Assembly: GCA_039191215.1 (NCBI GenBank)
Contig: JBCCXT010000032.1
Span: 1-44,483, forward strand
Source of the DNA: HKCCE3408 sp039191215
Lineage (GTDB): Bacteria > Pseudomonadota > Alphaproteobacteria > Rhodobacterales > Rhodobacteraceae
Direction: 5' to 3'
Length of the DNA: 44,483 bases
Each line of letters opens with the position of its first letter. Position 1 is the stretch's first letter. Of this stretch, positions 33,730-43,273 are shown in pieces. The translations under genes were made by a program, and so were the position numbers. The notes beneath the pieces are model-generated. The model searched no databases, had not been told where the DNA came from, and saw nothing but the letters and a program-made list of their open reading frames with translations.

Positions 33730-35499
33730 ATGCGTCAAGTAACGGTAAAACCTAATTCAGATCAGCACCCTTCGGGGCATCGCCCGTGGCTGCTGCGGGT
33801 GGCGGTTTTTGCCTTTCTGGCAATTTCTGTAGCGGTGATTTGGGTTTCAAACATCCTGCTGACGGAGCGGTATACCGCCGCGGTACGCAACGGCTCTGAG
33901 GTGCGGCTGGCGATCTATTCCGGCTCGATCGTGTCGGAGTTGCAGCGAAATTCGGTGGTCCCACTGTTGCTGTCGCGCGACCCGACGCTGATCCAAGCGC
34001 TGCAGGGAAACGAGTTCACAACGACATCGCAGCGGCTGATTTCTTATGTCGAGGAAGTCGGTGCTGCGTCCTTTTTGTTGCTTAACCGAGATGGCCGGGT
34101 TGTCGCGGCAAGCAATCGTCAGAGATTGGGCGAATTGCGCGACACCGAGCAGTATTTCGTGCAGGCGCAGCGTCAGACCGACACCGTCTTCACGATCAAC
34201 GAGCGTGAGACAAACGCCTTCGATTTCACCTTTTCGCGCCGAATTCGCGCGGAAAACCGGACAATCGGTGTGATTGTCGTTGAGGTGGATTTCGACCATC
34301 TGGTCGGGCGCTGGCGCGGCACGGGCGAGGCCGTCATGGTAACCAATTCCGAAGGCCGCATCATTCTGTCAACCGAACATCTGTGGCGTGGCCTGAACGA
34401 GGCCGACGCGCTGGCCGTGTCCGATCCGCCATCCGCGATCCAGCGCGCGCTCGATGCGACGGGCGCCTTTGGCGGGTTCGACCTGTCGGACCGGTATCTT
34501 TTTGACGATGATACGCTGCGCATCGAAAGCCGGATCGGGTTCCGCGGCTGGCGTCTGGTCGCCTTTACGCCCTATTCCTCGGTCCGCGAACGCGTCAATG
34601 GCGTACTGGCGCTGCAGATCATGAGCTTTGCGCTGCTGTTGGCCAGCGGGTTTTACGCCATCAGCCGCCGCGCACGGCACCAATCGCGGGCCTTCGCGCG
34701 CGAATCGGCGGAGCTGCGTCAGCTCAACGACCGGCTGCAAAGTGAAATCGCCGAACGCAAACGGGTGGAAAAGGATCTTCAAGAGGCCGAGCAAAGCCTA
34801 GCCCAGAGCCAAAAGCTTGCCGCGATGGGTGAGATGTCGGCCGCGGTCAGCCATGAGCTGAACCAGCCATTGGCGGCGATGAAAACGTATCTCGCCGGCG
34901 CCAAGCTTTTGCTGCAACGCCGCCGCCCCGAAGAGGCGCTCAGTTCCTTCCAGCGTATCGATGACCTTTTGGAACGGATGGGCGGCATCACGCGCCAGTT
35001 GAAAAGTTATGCCCGCAAGGGCGAGCAAGCCTTTGCGCCGGTTGACCTGCGCGATGCGCTGCAGGCGGCGCTGACCATGATGGAGCCGCAATTGCGCCTG
35101 CAGACCGTGGCGATCAACCAGACCTTGCCGCGTCGCCCTGTGATGGTCATGGCCGACCGACTTCGGCTGGAGCAGGTCATCATCAACCTTTTGCGAAATG
35201 CGCTGGACGCGATGCGTGACCTCGAAGATCGCCAGCTTGATCTGATCATTGCCGAGGGCGATGAGGCGGTCCTGACCGTGCGCGACAGCGGCGCATGCAT
35301 TGACGATCTCGATCAGCTTTTTGAGCCGTTTTACACAACCAAAGCGCCGGGCGACGGGGTCGGGCTGGGCCTGGCGATTTCGTCAGGCATCGTTGCCGAT
35401 CTGGGTGGGCGGTTGACGGCACGTAACGGGGAAAGCCGCGGCGCGGTCTTCCAGTTGCGGCTGCCACGTCTGGCCGAAAGTGACACGGCGGCGGAATAA
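33730..35499 (+). CDS. dctB: DctB-type membrane sensor histidine kinase
   Basis: A 589-aa sensor kinase that pairs with the DctD-like regulator downstream. A first membrane helix lies near residues 23-43, followed by a periplasmic double-Cache-like sensor domain of about 250 residues and a second helix near 299-319. A coiled coil (LRQLNDRLQSEIAERKRVEK) comes before the phospho-acceptor box MGEMSAAVSHELNQPLAAMK. The ATPase part shows NLLRNALDAM (N box), VLTVRDSG (G1), LFEPFYTTK (F box) and GVGLGLAISSGIVADLGG (G2). The start is uncertain: GTG at 33709 or ATG at 33730. Dicarboxylate sensing is inferred from the architecture; no transporter genes lie nearby. Confidence 0.9.
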   Translation: MRQVTVKPNSDQHPSGHRPWLLRVAVFAFLAISVAVIWVSNILLTERYTAAVRNGSEVRLAIYSGSIVSELQRNSVVPLLLSRDPTLIQALQGNEFTTTSQRLISYVEEVGAASFLLLNRDGRVVAASNRQRLGELRDTEQYFVQAQRQTDTVFTINERETNAFDFTFSRRIRAENRTIGVIVVEVDFDHLVGRWRGTGEAVMVTNSEGRIILSTEHLWRGLNEADALAVSDPPSAIQRALDATGAFGGFDLSDRYLFDDDTLRIESRIGFRGWRLVAFTPYSSVRERVNGVLALQIMSFALLLASGFYAISRRARHQSRAFARESAELRQLNDRLQSEIAERKRVEKDLQEAEQSLAQSQKLAAMGEMSAAVSHELNQPLAAMKTYLAGAKLLLQRRRPEEALSSFQRIDDLLERMGGITRQLKSYARKGEQAFAPVDLRDALQAALTMMEPQLRLQTVAINQTLPRRPVMVMADRLRLEQVIINLLRNALDAMRDLEDRQLDLIIAEGDEAVLTVRDSGACIDDLDQLFEPFYTTKAPGDGVGLGLAISSGIVADLGGRLTARNGESRGAVFQLRLPRLAESDTAAE

Positions 35500-35516
35500 G
35501 ACAGAAGGGTGGAACT

Positions 35517-36833
35517 ATGAAGATCGCCATCGTCGATGACGAACAGGACATGCGACAATCGATCAGCCAATGGTTGGCGCTGTCGGGTTTTGAGACCGAA
35601 ACCTACTCTTCTGCCGAAGAGGCGCTAAAAAGCCTCAGCGCAGATTTCCAAGGTGTTGTTGTCAGCGACATCAAGATGCCCGGCATGGATGGGATGGCGT
35701 TTCTCAAACGCCTGATGGGGATGGATAGCGGTCTTCCAGTGATCATGATCACCGGCCATGGCGATGTGCCGATGGCTGTCGAGGCGATGCGGATCGGGGC
35801 TTACGATTTTTTGGAAAAACCGTTCAATCCCGACCGGATGACCGAACTTGCCAAGCGCGCCACGCAAACGCGGCGGCTGACCTTGGATAACCGCGCACTG
35901 CGCCGAGAACTCTCCGACGGCACGGTATTGATGCGCAAGCTCATCGGCTCCAGCCCGGTGATGGAGCGGCTGCGCGAAGACATCCTTGATCTCGGCCAAG
36001 CCGACGGCCATGTGCTGATCACTGGTGAGACCGGGACGGGCAAGACGCTGGTCGCGCATGCGCTGCACGCAGTAGGTCCGCGGGCGGGCAAGACATTTGT
36101 TGCGCTCTCTTGCGCTGCCCATCCCGAAGAGGAGCTGGGCAAGATGCTGTTTGGTCCTGTCGATGACGACCAGGATTTGCCACTGATGGAACAGGCCCGC
36201 GGCGGCTCGCTGGTGCTGGAAGATGTTGAGGCGCTGCCAAACGCGCTTCAAGCCAGGCTTTTGACCGCAATCAATGACCAAGGCATACCGGCAGAGACGC
36301 GGATCATGGCAATTTGTAACGCGGCCGAGCCGGAGAATTGCGAAGCCGCACTTCGCCCCGATCTCTTCTACCGCCTGGCCGCGATGCGGATCGATATCCC
36401 GCCGCTCCGCCAGCGCGGTGAGGATATCTTGACGCTGTTCAACCGCTTCGGAGAGCAGTTTGCCGACGAATACGGCACTGATGCGCCGGAGGTTACAGCA
36501 CAAGAGGCCGCCCAGCTTTTGCAGGCGCCCTGGCCGGGCAATGTGCGCCAATTGATCAACATCGCTGAGCGCGCAATTTTGCAGCAGCGGCGCGGATCGG
36601 GCTCCATCGCGAGCCTGCTGATGAGCGATAATACCGAGATCTCGCCGCAGGCGGTACAGGCCGGCAAACCGCTGAAGGAATATGTCGAAGCGTTTGAGCG
36701 GATGCTCATCGACAACACGATGCGGCGCCATCGCGGCTCAATCTCGGCGGTGATGGATGAATTGTCGCTGCCGCGCCGGACGCTCAATGAGAAGATGGCC
36801 AAATATGGGCTGAGCCGATCCGACTATCTGTGA
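35517..36833 (+). CDS. dctD: DctD-type response regulator lacking the sigma-54 GAFTGA loop
   Basis: A 438-aa NtrC-family regulator. The receiver has the phospho-acceptor Asp51 in VVVSDIKMPGMDGMAF and Lys in FLEKPFNPDRM. The AAA+ domain has Walker A GETGTGKTLVAHAL. The L1 loop that normally carries GAFTGA is deleted: EEELGKMLFGPVDDDQD is followed almost at once by LMEQARGGSLVLEDVEALP. Walker B reads LVLEDVE instead of LFLDEI. The Fis-type helix-turn-helix is MRRHRGSISAVMDELSLPRR. It cannot contact sigma-54 in the usual way. It starts 17 bases after dctB with agaagggtgg upstream. Confidence 0.9.
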   Translation: MKIAIVDDEQDMRQSISQWLALSGFETETYSSAEEALKSLSADFQGVVVSDIKMPGMDGMAFLKRLMGMDSGLPVIMITGHGDVPMAVEAMRIGAYDFLEKPFNPDRMTELAKRATQTRRLTLDNRALRRELSDGTVLMRKLIGSSPVMERLREDILDLGQADGHVLITGETGTGKTLVAHALHAVGPRAGKTFVALSCAAHPEEELGKMLFGPVDDDQDLPLMEQARGGSLVLEDVEALPNALQARLLTAINDQGIPAETRIMAICNAAEPENCEAALRPDLFYRLAAMRIDIPPLRQRGEDILTLFNRFGEQFADEYGTDAPEVTAQEAAQLLQAPWPGNVRQLINIAERAILQQRRGSGSIASLLMSDNTEISPQAVQAGKPLKEYVEAFERMLIDNTMRRHRGSISAVMDELSLPRRTLNEKMAKYGLSRSDYL

Positions 36834-37019
36834 GTTTTTGGCGCCTGATACGCGGCGCAATTCTAGCGGGGAGCGGCTCGATCCTTTGAAGGAAACCTTT
36901 TGGTTTGGCTGGTGCCTTTGGCAGTAAGGCCTTGGCTGCGTTGGTTGTCATTGTATGGGTTGCCGATGCGGGACAGTCGCACGGCCCGCGGGGACATCGG
37001 CAAGAGGGCCAGGCAGATC

Positions 37020-37691
37020 ATGCTGCAAGCAGCGCTTTTTGATATGGACGGGCTCTTGCTCGACACCGAGCGCGTGGGTCTCAGGGCGTTTGTAGAGGTT
37101 GCGCGCGATCACGGCCTGGCGCCCCGCGATGCGGAGCTTTTGTTTTTGCGCCTTGTCGGCAAGACCATGCCGCGCGCTACTGATCTGATCTTGGCGGCGA
37201 TCCCGGGCGTTGATGTGGCCAGACTTGATGCCGATTGGCACGCGGCATTGGATCGCGCCATGGCCCAAACGGTGCCGCTGCGCCCAAGCGTGGCGGAAAC
37301 TCTCGCCGCGCTCAGTGCCGCGGGTATCGCGATGGCCGTTGTCACGACAACGCGGACCGACCGGGCGCGGCACCATTTGGCGCTGGCCGGTATTTTGGGC
37401 TATTTCGTCGATGTGGTGGGGATCGACCGGGTCAGCCGGCCAAAACCCGATCCCGAGCCCTATCACCTTGGCGCGTCGATCCTTGGTTTGGCGCCCGAGA
37501 ACTGCGCGGCCTTTGAGGACAGCGATACCGGGACGCTTGCCGCGATAAGGGCGGGATGTGCCGTCTGGCAGGTGCCGGACCTCAGGCCCGACGGCAGCGC
37601 GCCAGATCAAGTTGGCCAAGAACTGGCCGATACCCTGGCGCAGGCCGTGGCCGCGTCGAGACTGCTGAGCCGCGGGTCTTTTCAAGCTTAA
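37020..37691 (+). CDS. HAD-superfamily phosphatase (subclass IA, phosphoglycolate phosphatase-like)
   Basis: A 223-aa haloacid-dehalogenase-like hydrolase. Motif I is LFDMDGLLLDTE, motif II is AVVTTTRTDRARHHL, motif III is VSRPKPDPEPYHLG and motif IV is CAAFEDSDTGTLAA. A cap domain lies between motifs I and II. The ATG at 37020 places motif I at residues 7-11; the open frame begins 40 codons earlier with no family content. The substrate is unknown (sugar phosphates or phosphoglycolate are common in the group). Confidence 0.88.
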   Translation: MLQAALFDMDGLLLDTERVGLRAFVEVARDHGLAPRDAELLFLRLVGKTMPRATDLILAAIPGVDVARLDADWHAALDRAMAQTVPLRPSVAETLAALSAAGIAMAVVTTTRTDRARHHLALAGILGYFVDVVGIDRVSRPKPDPEPYHLGASILGLAPENCAAFEDSDTGTLAAIRAGCAVWQVPDLRPDGSAPDQVGQELADTLAQAVAASRLLSRGSFQA

Positions 37692-38142
37692 TCATAGGGT
37701 TATGGGTTCAGAGGAAGGCGATTGTCTGCGTGGCGCATGAAATCGACCATTGTAATTTGGGCGCAAGAGACATTAGTGTGACGCTAGCGGCGGTCTGTTT
37801 CGACGCGCCGCCGATGAAAGATTCTCTGCCATTCCGGCCTTGCGCTCGCAAATCCGCAAACGGGATCGGTCAGGAAGAAAGGTTGGCCTTGCGGGCCGAT
37901 CTGAATGAATAGCTCCGGTTTGGGGCACGAAGCGGGTGGCGGGTCTGGCCAAAAGGCAAGGCGCGTCATCGGAGAACAACCGCGATGAAACGCGTGACAG
38001 CAGCGACGCATACAGGCCGCCGGGGACCGATCCCGCTGGCATGTGCGCGCCTGCACCCCACAGCCATCGCAATTTCAGGACATCATTGCCGCTCTTCCGC
38101 GCCCTATCGGGCTGCGGGCGCGTGGCAATGGATAAGGACAAT
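37692..38142. other. 451-base leader/spacer upstream of rne
   Basis: No gene can be supported here, although frames are open on both strands. The rne frame itself is open back to 37936, but those residues do not fit RNase E. A short hairpin (GCCC-TATC-GGGC) lies at 38101-38112. A long rne leader would be consistent with the 5'-UTR autoregulation known for RNase E in enterics. Confidence 0.4.
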
Positions 38143-40887
38143 ATGGCAAAAAAGATGCTTATCGATGCCACCCACGCGGAGGAGACCCGCGTGGTGGTGG
38201 CAGATGGAAACAAGGTCGATGAGTTCGACTTTGAATCACTGAACAAGCGGCAGCTTGCAGGCAACATTTATCTGGCAAAGGTCACACGGGTGGAGCCGTC
38301 GCTGCAGGCGGCCTTTGTCGATTACGGCGGCAACCGACACGGATTTCTGGCGTTTTCGGAAATACACCCTGATTACTATCAAATACCGGTCGCGGATCGC
38401 GAGGCGCTGTTGGCCGAAGAGCGCGCCTATGCAGAAGCCCAGGCGCTTGAAGAGGCTGAGCCCGACAGCAAGCCGAAACGACGCCGCCGCCGGCGCAAAA
38501 GCGAGACCAAGGCGGAAGATGCGGCATCGGACGCGGTGGCCGTCGCTGACGTGCCTTCGGGCATGGATGTGGTCGATCTTGATCCCTCAGACGCGCCGGA
38601 GGGTGACGATCTGGGCGCAGCGGAAGGCGAAGGGGCCGCAGGCACCGAAGCTGATCTCGGCGCGGAAGATTCAAGTGCGGCGGGCAGCGTGGAGGATGGG
38701 GCCAGGTCTGACACAGAGCAGAGCCCCGTGGCCGCCGATGCGGCGCCGGACGCTCAGGAGGCACAGGCCGACGAGACCGAGGCGCAGGCTGATCAGGCTG
38801 ATCACGCTGACGAGGATCGTGACCCCGATGGCGACGCTGACAGCGATGGGGATGATGCCGCGCAAGAAGAGCCGGACACAGTCGCCGATGATGATGCGCA
38901 GGAGGATATCCGTCCCGTCCGCAAGCCCCGGCCGCGTCGCTACAAGATCCAAGAGGTTGTAAAAGTCCGCCAGATCCTTCTGGTCCAGGTTGTCAAAGAA
39001 GAACGCGGCAATAAAGGTGCTGCGCTGACAACGTATCTGAGCCTTGCGGGGCGCTATTGCGTGCTGATGCCCAATACGGCGCGCGGCGGCGGGATCAGTC
39101 GCAAGATTACAAATGCCGCAGACCGCAAGAAGCTCAAAGACATCGCGACCTCGCTCGATGTGCCACAAGGTGCCGGCCTCATCGTGCGCACCGCCGGCAG
39201 CCAGCGAACCAAAACCGAGATCAAGCGTGACTACGAGTATCTGCAGCGGCAATGGGAGCAGATCCGAGAGCTGACGCTGAATTCCATCGCGCCGGCACCG
39301 ATCTATGAAGAGGGCAATCTGATCCACCGTTCGATCCGCGATCTCTACAACAAAGAGATCGACGAAGTCTTGGTCGAAGGTGAGGCTGGCTATCGCCAGG
39401 CCAAGGACTTCATGAAGATGATCATGCCGTCGCACGCCAAAAACGTGAAGCATTATGCCGATGGCATGCCGCTTTTCGCCCGCCACCAGGTCGAGGGTTA
39501 TCTGGCGGACATGTTCAACCCGGTCGTGCAGCTGAAATCGGGCGGCTATATCGTGATTGGCGTAACCGAAGCCCTTGTTGCGATTGACGTCAATTCCGGG
39601 AAGGCGACAAAAGAGGGCTCGATCGAAGAGACCGCGACCAAGACCAATCTGGAAGCGGCCGAAGAGGTGGCGCGTCAATTGCGCTTGCGCGACCTGGCCG
39701 GTCTGATTGTGATCGACTTCATCGACATGGATGAGCGGCGCAATAACAGCGCCGTTGAAAAGCGCTTGAAGGACCGGTTGAAAAACGACCGCGCACGCAT
39801 CCAGGTTGGGCGCATTTCGGCCTTTGGTCTGTTGGAGATGAGCCGTCAGCGGCTGCGCCCCGGCATGATCGAGGCAACAACGCAGGCCTGTTCGCATTGT
39901 CATGGCACGGGTCTGGTGCGGTCGGATGACAGCCTGGCGCTGTCGATCCTGCGTCAGCTTGAAGAGGAGGGCACAAGGCGCCGGTCGCGTGAGGTTTTGC
40001 TGACGGCGCCGGTGGGGATCGTGAACTTCATCCTCAACCACAAGCGCGAATATCTTGCCGAACTTGAGGCGCGATACGGATTGTCGATCCGGATCGAGGC
40101 GGATGCCGCGCTTGTCGTGCCGGATTTCCGGATCGAGAAGTTCAAGACAGCAACCCGGCGGGTGGCGCAAGCGGCACCGATCGTGTCGATGGATGCCGCG
40201 CTGATGGATGAGGTCGAAGAAGCTGATGAAGCCGAGGTGATCGACGCCGCCGAGGCGGAAGCTGACGAGGCCGAAGGTGACGGCGGTGCCAAGAAGCGCC
40301 GTCGCCGCCGTCGGGGCGGTCGCGGCCGCAAGAAGCCTGCAGGAGGTGAGAGCGAGGCGCTGTCATCGCCGGAGTCGGATGAGGCCAGCCAGATAGAGCC
40401 GACGGTCGAAGGTGAGGCGGCAGAGGCCCGCGCGGAAGATGCCGCACCTGAACCGGAGCCAGAAGAAAAGCCCAAGAGGCGCCGCGCGCGCGGCGGCCGC
40501 GGGCGAAAAAAGGCGGATGAGGGTGATGTTGTGAGCCCGGCGGCCGAAGCGGGCGACGCGGCGCCGGCAGAAGCGGCTGAGGCTGCGCCGGAGCCGGCAG
40601 AAGACGCGGAAGCAGCGGCCGAAACAACACCGCCGAAGAAGACCCGGCGCCGCAAAAAGGCCGAGCCGGTTGCCGCAGATCCGGCGGCAGCAGAACCGGT
40701 TGTATCCGAGGCGCCCGCGACAGTTGATGCCACGCCTGCCGCGGCGCCAGCGCTGCCGGAAGTGGCAGAAGAACGGGCGCCAGAGGCCACGTCAGAGAGC
40801 TATGCACCGGAACCGGCAGCGGCCGTTGCGCAAGCCGAGCCTGAGCCGGAGAAGCCCAAGCGCCGCGGGTGGTGGATCGGCGGCTGA
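38143..40887 (+). CDS. rne: ribonuclease E
   Basis: A 914-aa endoribonuclease that starts mRNA decay and processes stable RNAs. The S1 domain (AGNIYLAKVTRVEPSLQAAF to FLAFSEIHPDYYQIP) is split by a long Glu/Asp/Ala-rich insert, roughly residues 90-265, as in alphaproteobacterial RNase E. The catalytic Asp residues are in VAIDVNSGKATKEGS and GLIVIDFIDMDERRN. The zinc link is ACSHCHGTGL. The C-terminal third is low-complexity, with arginine-rich patches (KKRRRRRRGGRGRKK, KRRRARGGRGRKK) for RNA and partner binding, ending KRRGWWIGG. The ATG at 38143 has aagga 4 bases upstream, so the earlier open frame is not used. Confidence 0.95.
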   Translation: MAKKMLIDATHAEETRVVVADGNKVDEFDFESLNKRQLAGNIYLAKVTRVEPSLQAAFVDYGGNRHGFLAFSEIHPDYYQIPVADREALLAEERAYAEAQALEEAEPDSKPKRRRRRRKSETKAEDAASDAVAVADVPSGMDVVDLDPSDAPEGDDLGAAEGEGAAGTEADLGAEDSSAAGSVEDGARSDTEQSPVAADAAPDAQEAQADETEAQADQADHADEDRDPDGDADSDGDDAAQEEPDTVADDDAQEDIRPVRKPRPRRYKIQEVVKVRQILLVQVVKEERGNKGAALTTYLSLAGRYCVLMPNTARGGGISRKITNAADRKKLKDIATSLDVPQGAGLIVRTAGSQRTKTEIKRDYEYLQRQWEQIRELTLNSIAPAPIYEEGNLIHRSIRDLYNKEIDEVLVEGEAGYRQAKDFMKMIMPSHAKNVKHYADGMPLFARHQVEGYLADMFNPVVQLKSGGYIVIGVTEALVAIDVNSGKATKEGSIEETATKTNLEAAEEVARQLRLRDLAGLIVIDFIDMDERRNNSAVEKRLKDRLKNDRARIQVGRISAFGLLEMSRQRLRPGMIEATTQACSHCHGTGLVRSDDSLALSILRQLEEEGTRRRSREVLLTAPVGIVNFILNHKREYLAELEARYGLSIRIEADAALVVPDFRIEKFKTATRRVAQAAPIVSMDAALMDEVEEADEAEVIDAAEAEADEAEGDGGAKKRRRRRRGGRGRKKPAGGESEALSSPESDEASQIEPTVEGEAAEARAEDAAPEPEPEEKPKRRRARGGRGRKKADEGDVVSPAAEAGDAAPAEAAEAAPEPAEDAEAAAETTPPKKTRRRKKAEPVAADPAAAEPVVSEAPATVDATPAAAPALPEVAEERAPEATSESYAPEPAAAVAQAEPEPEKPKRRGWWIGG

Positions 40888-40985
40888 CCGTCTTTTTGGA
40901 TTGCACGCATTTGGCGGAGCGCGCTGCCTCGGGCCCCCTTGGCGGGAGCCGCTCGGCCGCGCGCGGTCTTGGCCAGACGGGCTTT

Positions 40986-41007
40986 GCGAGGGGGTGGACC
41001 CCCTTGC
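40986..41007 (+). terminator. candidate hairpin terminator between rne and the DsbA-like gene
   Basis: A G/C-rich stem GCGAGGGGG with complement CCCCCTTGC (one G-T pair) around a 4-base loop. No T-run follows, so it is weak as an intrinsic terminator, but it lies between two convergent genes. Confidence 0.35.
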
Positions 41008-41129
41008 GCTCCTCCCTTGGTTAGTCCTCTTGCGGGATGATTTGTATGTCGTCTTGGCGCGGTCATTGGTCGTAGCCGCGCGCGTTTCGTTTCGGAGCGG
41101 TTATTTGGACGATCAGGTTGGCCTCGCCC

Positions 41130-41891
41130 TTATTCGATGGCTGCCCGCTCTGCCGCGACAAGGGCTGCCATTGCGTCGGCATCGACAAAGCCGCGCACAA
41201 CCTGACCGGACATCACAAAAGTTGGCGTGCCAGAGATCTGCAGGTTTCGGGCAAGCGCGTAATTGGCGTCGATCACCGCGTCGATGCGCGGATCCTCCAT
41301 TCCGTCGAGGATCGCATCACCGTCATAGCCAAGATTGTCGGCCAGGCGTCGCAATGCGGTGACCGAGACATCCGCGCGCATCGCCAAAAGGGCTGCGTGC
41401 AGATCGGCATAAGCCTCTTCGCCTTCGACATAGCGGCTTGAAAGCGCAAATCGCGAGGCCAGAACCGATTGCTCCCCCAGGATTGGCAATTCTTTCACCA
41501 CAAGCCGGATATTGCCGTCCGCTTCCAGAAGCTCGGCCATCTCAGGCGCCGCGCGGCGGCAAAATCCGCAGCGATAATCAAGGAATTCAACAATTGTGAT
41601 ATCGCCATCGGGATTGCCTTCGATCAGATCGTGCTCGGCCTCAAATAGTGCCGATGCGTGGCGGGCGACCAATTGCATATCGCGCGCCGTGGCTGCCATT
41701 TCCTCGCGTTCTTCAAGGATGGCGATTGCCTCCATCAGCACTTCGGGATTTTCCAGTAGATAGGCCCGGATCTCAGCTCGAAAGGCGTCACGCTCAGCCT
41801 CGATCATCTCTTCGAGATCTTGCGCGGCCAGGGGTGCGGCGAGCGCCGATGTCAAACCCATCAAAAGGGCGGGCCAGAGCGTTCGGGTCAT
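41130..41891 (-). CDS. DsbA-family periplasmic thiol-disulfide oxidoreductase
   Basis: A 253-aa exported thioredoxin-fold protein. The signal peptide MTRTLWPALLMGLTSALAAP ends in LAAQ. The active site is FLDYRCGFCRRAAPEM (Cys108, Cys111, CGFC), and the cis-proline loop is ISGTPTFVMSG. The N-terminal helical extension EEMIEAERDAFRAEIRAYLL, then ENPEVLMEAI, is typical of the Com1/BdbD/ScsC-like group rather than E. coli DsbA. It may oxidise or isomerise periplasmic proteins. It follows the M48 protease gene by 20 bases on the same strand and is probably co-transcribed. Confidence 0.93.
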   Translation of the reverse strand: MTRTLWPALLMGLTSALAAPLAAQDLEEMIEAERDAFRAEIRAYLLENPEVLMEAIAILEEREEMAATARDMQLVARHASALFEAEHDLIEGNPDGDITIVEFLDYRCGFCRRAAPEMAELLEADGNIRLVVKELPILGEQSVLASRFALSSRYVEGEEAYADLHAALLAMRADVSVTALRRLADNLGYDGDAILDGMEDPRIDAVIDANYALARNLQISGTPTFVMSGQVVRGFVDADAMAALVAAERAAIE

Positions 41892-41911
41892 CTTGATCCT
41901 TTCGGGCGCAT

Positions 41912-43219
41912 TTATAGCGCGTCAGCGGCGCGCAGAACATCTTGTGCACGCAGCCAGGCAGGGGCGCCTTCTGGCAACAGGCCAAGCGCGCGTTCAGCGT
42001 GAATTGCAGCGGTTTCGAGCTGTCCGATCAGAGCATACCGCTCTGCGGTGACGGAAGAGGCAAGTCCGGGGCTGCCGGTGCGTGCGTAAGCCAGTGCGAG
42101 ATCGCGCAACATGCGCGGATTGGCCGGGTCGCGGGCATAGGCACGTTCCAAGATATCTAAGGCGGCGCGATCATTGGCGGCACTTTCGACGGCCAACAAT
42201 GCCTGGCCGAATCCGGCCAGGATTAGCGGCTCTCGGGGGGCCAGATCGACGGCGCGTCCATAGGCAGCGATGGCGGCCTGAAACTGGCGCGATTCAAACA
42301 AGATCTGGCCCTGAAGTTCTTGGTAATAGGGGTCACTGGGCCGCATTTGCAAAAGGCGCGCCATCTCGGCCAGGGCCCGGTTTGCATCGGCGGAGCGGTG
42401 ATGGGCAATGGCACGCCGCAGGATCGAGATCTCATCATCTGCATTGCGGGTTTGGTTCAGGGTCCAGCGCGGGGCGCGCAGAAAAGCGGATAGCTTTGCC
42501 ACGGTGCGGGCGAACCAGTATTGCGCCTCGAGGGTCGGGTCGAACGGGCCCGAGCCGCGCGCGGCCACGAATGCTTCGACCGCGCGCAGCCGGTCGCGGG
42601 TCAGCGGATGGGTGCGCACATAGGGGTCTTGGCGGTTGGCCGACAGCGCTTCTTGCCCGCGAAAGATCTCCAAAACATCGCGCATGGCCTGCGGGTCGAT
42701 CCCGGCTGAGGTCAGGTAGCGCAAAGCGGATTGATCTGCGCTGGCCTCTTCGGCCCGGGTATGGGCGAAAAACCCACGTGCGGCGGCCGATTGCGTGCCT
42801 GCCGCGATGCCTATGCCGGCCTCGCTATTGCCGGCGCCGGTGACGGCCAGGGCCAGGGCCAGGCCCAAGGCCGCGCCGGTGGAGGCGCGACCGGCCGCGG
42901 CGGGCCGGGCGGTGAGATGGCCATTGGCGATATGAGCCGCCTCATGCGCGATCACGGCCTGCAATTCGGCCGGACGTTCCATCCGCATCAAAAGCCCGGA
43001 ATGGATGAAGATGTGGCGGCCATCGGCGACAAAGGCATTGAGGCTGTCGGAATTCACGACAACGATCCGGATCGAGCGCGGCAGACCGGCTTCGGCCAGG
43101 ATGGGTGCGGCCAATTCGCGCAAACCGCGTTCGATCTCTGCGTCGCGGATGATCGATTGGGCCTGCGCGCCTGCGGCCAGGAGAAGTGCCACAAAGACTG
43201 CCAGAATGCGTCTTGCCAT
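41912..43219 (-). CDS. M48-family periplasmic metalloprotease with TPR-like C-terminus (BepA-like)
   Basis: A 435-aa exported zinc protease. A signal peptide spans about residues 1-20 (AAGAQAQ). The zinc motif HEAAH (His92, Glu93, His96) lies in QAVIAHEAAHIANGHL, and the third ligand is in AHTRAEEASADQSALRYL. The C-terminal 150 residues are helical repeats with TPR character (YQELQGQILFESRQFQAAIA, AYGRAVDLAPREPL). The architecture is that of BepA/YfgC, which handles outer-membrane protein assembly. The ATG at 43219 fits the signal peptide; the frame is open six codons further. The DsbA-like gene follows, and both would act in envelope protein quality control. Confidence 0.92.
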   Translation of the reverse strand: MARRILAVFVALLLAAGAQAQSIIRDAEIERGLRELAAPILAEAGLPRSIRIVVVNSDSLNAFVADGRHIFIHSGLLMRMERPAELQAVIAHEAAHIANGHLTARPAAAGRASTGAALGLALALAVTGAGNSEAGIGIAAGTQSAAARGFFAHTRAEEASADQSALRYLTSAGIDPQAMRDVLEIFRGQEALSANRQDPYVRTHPLTRDRLRAVEAFVAARGSGPFDPTLEAQYWFARTVAKLSAFLRAPRWTLNQTRNADDEISILRRAIAHHRSADANRALAEMARLLQMRPSDPYYQELQGQILFESRQFQAAIAAYGRAVDLAPREPLILAGFGQALLAVESAANDRAALDILERAYARDPANPRMLRDLALAYARTGSPGLASSVTAERYALIGQLETAAIHAERALGLLPEGAPAWLRAQDVLRAADAL

Positions 43220-43273
43220 TGACCTGCCGTGCCTCACGCGGTTTCACACAGGCGCGAGAATACGGAGGAAGCG

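Noticed and set aside
37936..38142. N-terminal extension of RNase E
   Set aside because: The residues do not resemble RNase E, and the ATG at 38143 has a good ribosome binding site directly before the family start.
38671..40170. A 499-aa minus-strand open frame
   Set aside because: It lies wholly inside rne, where GC-rich third positions keep the opposite frame open; no family motif.
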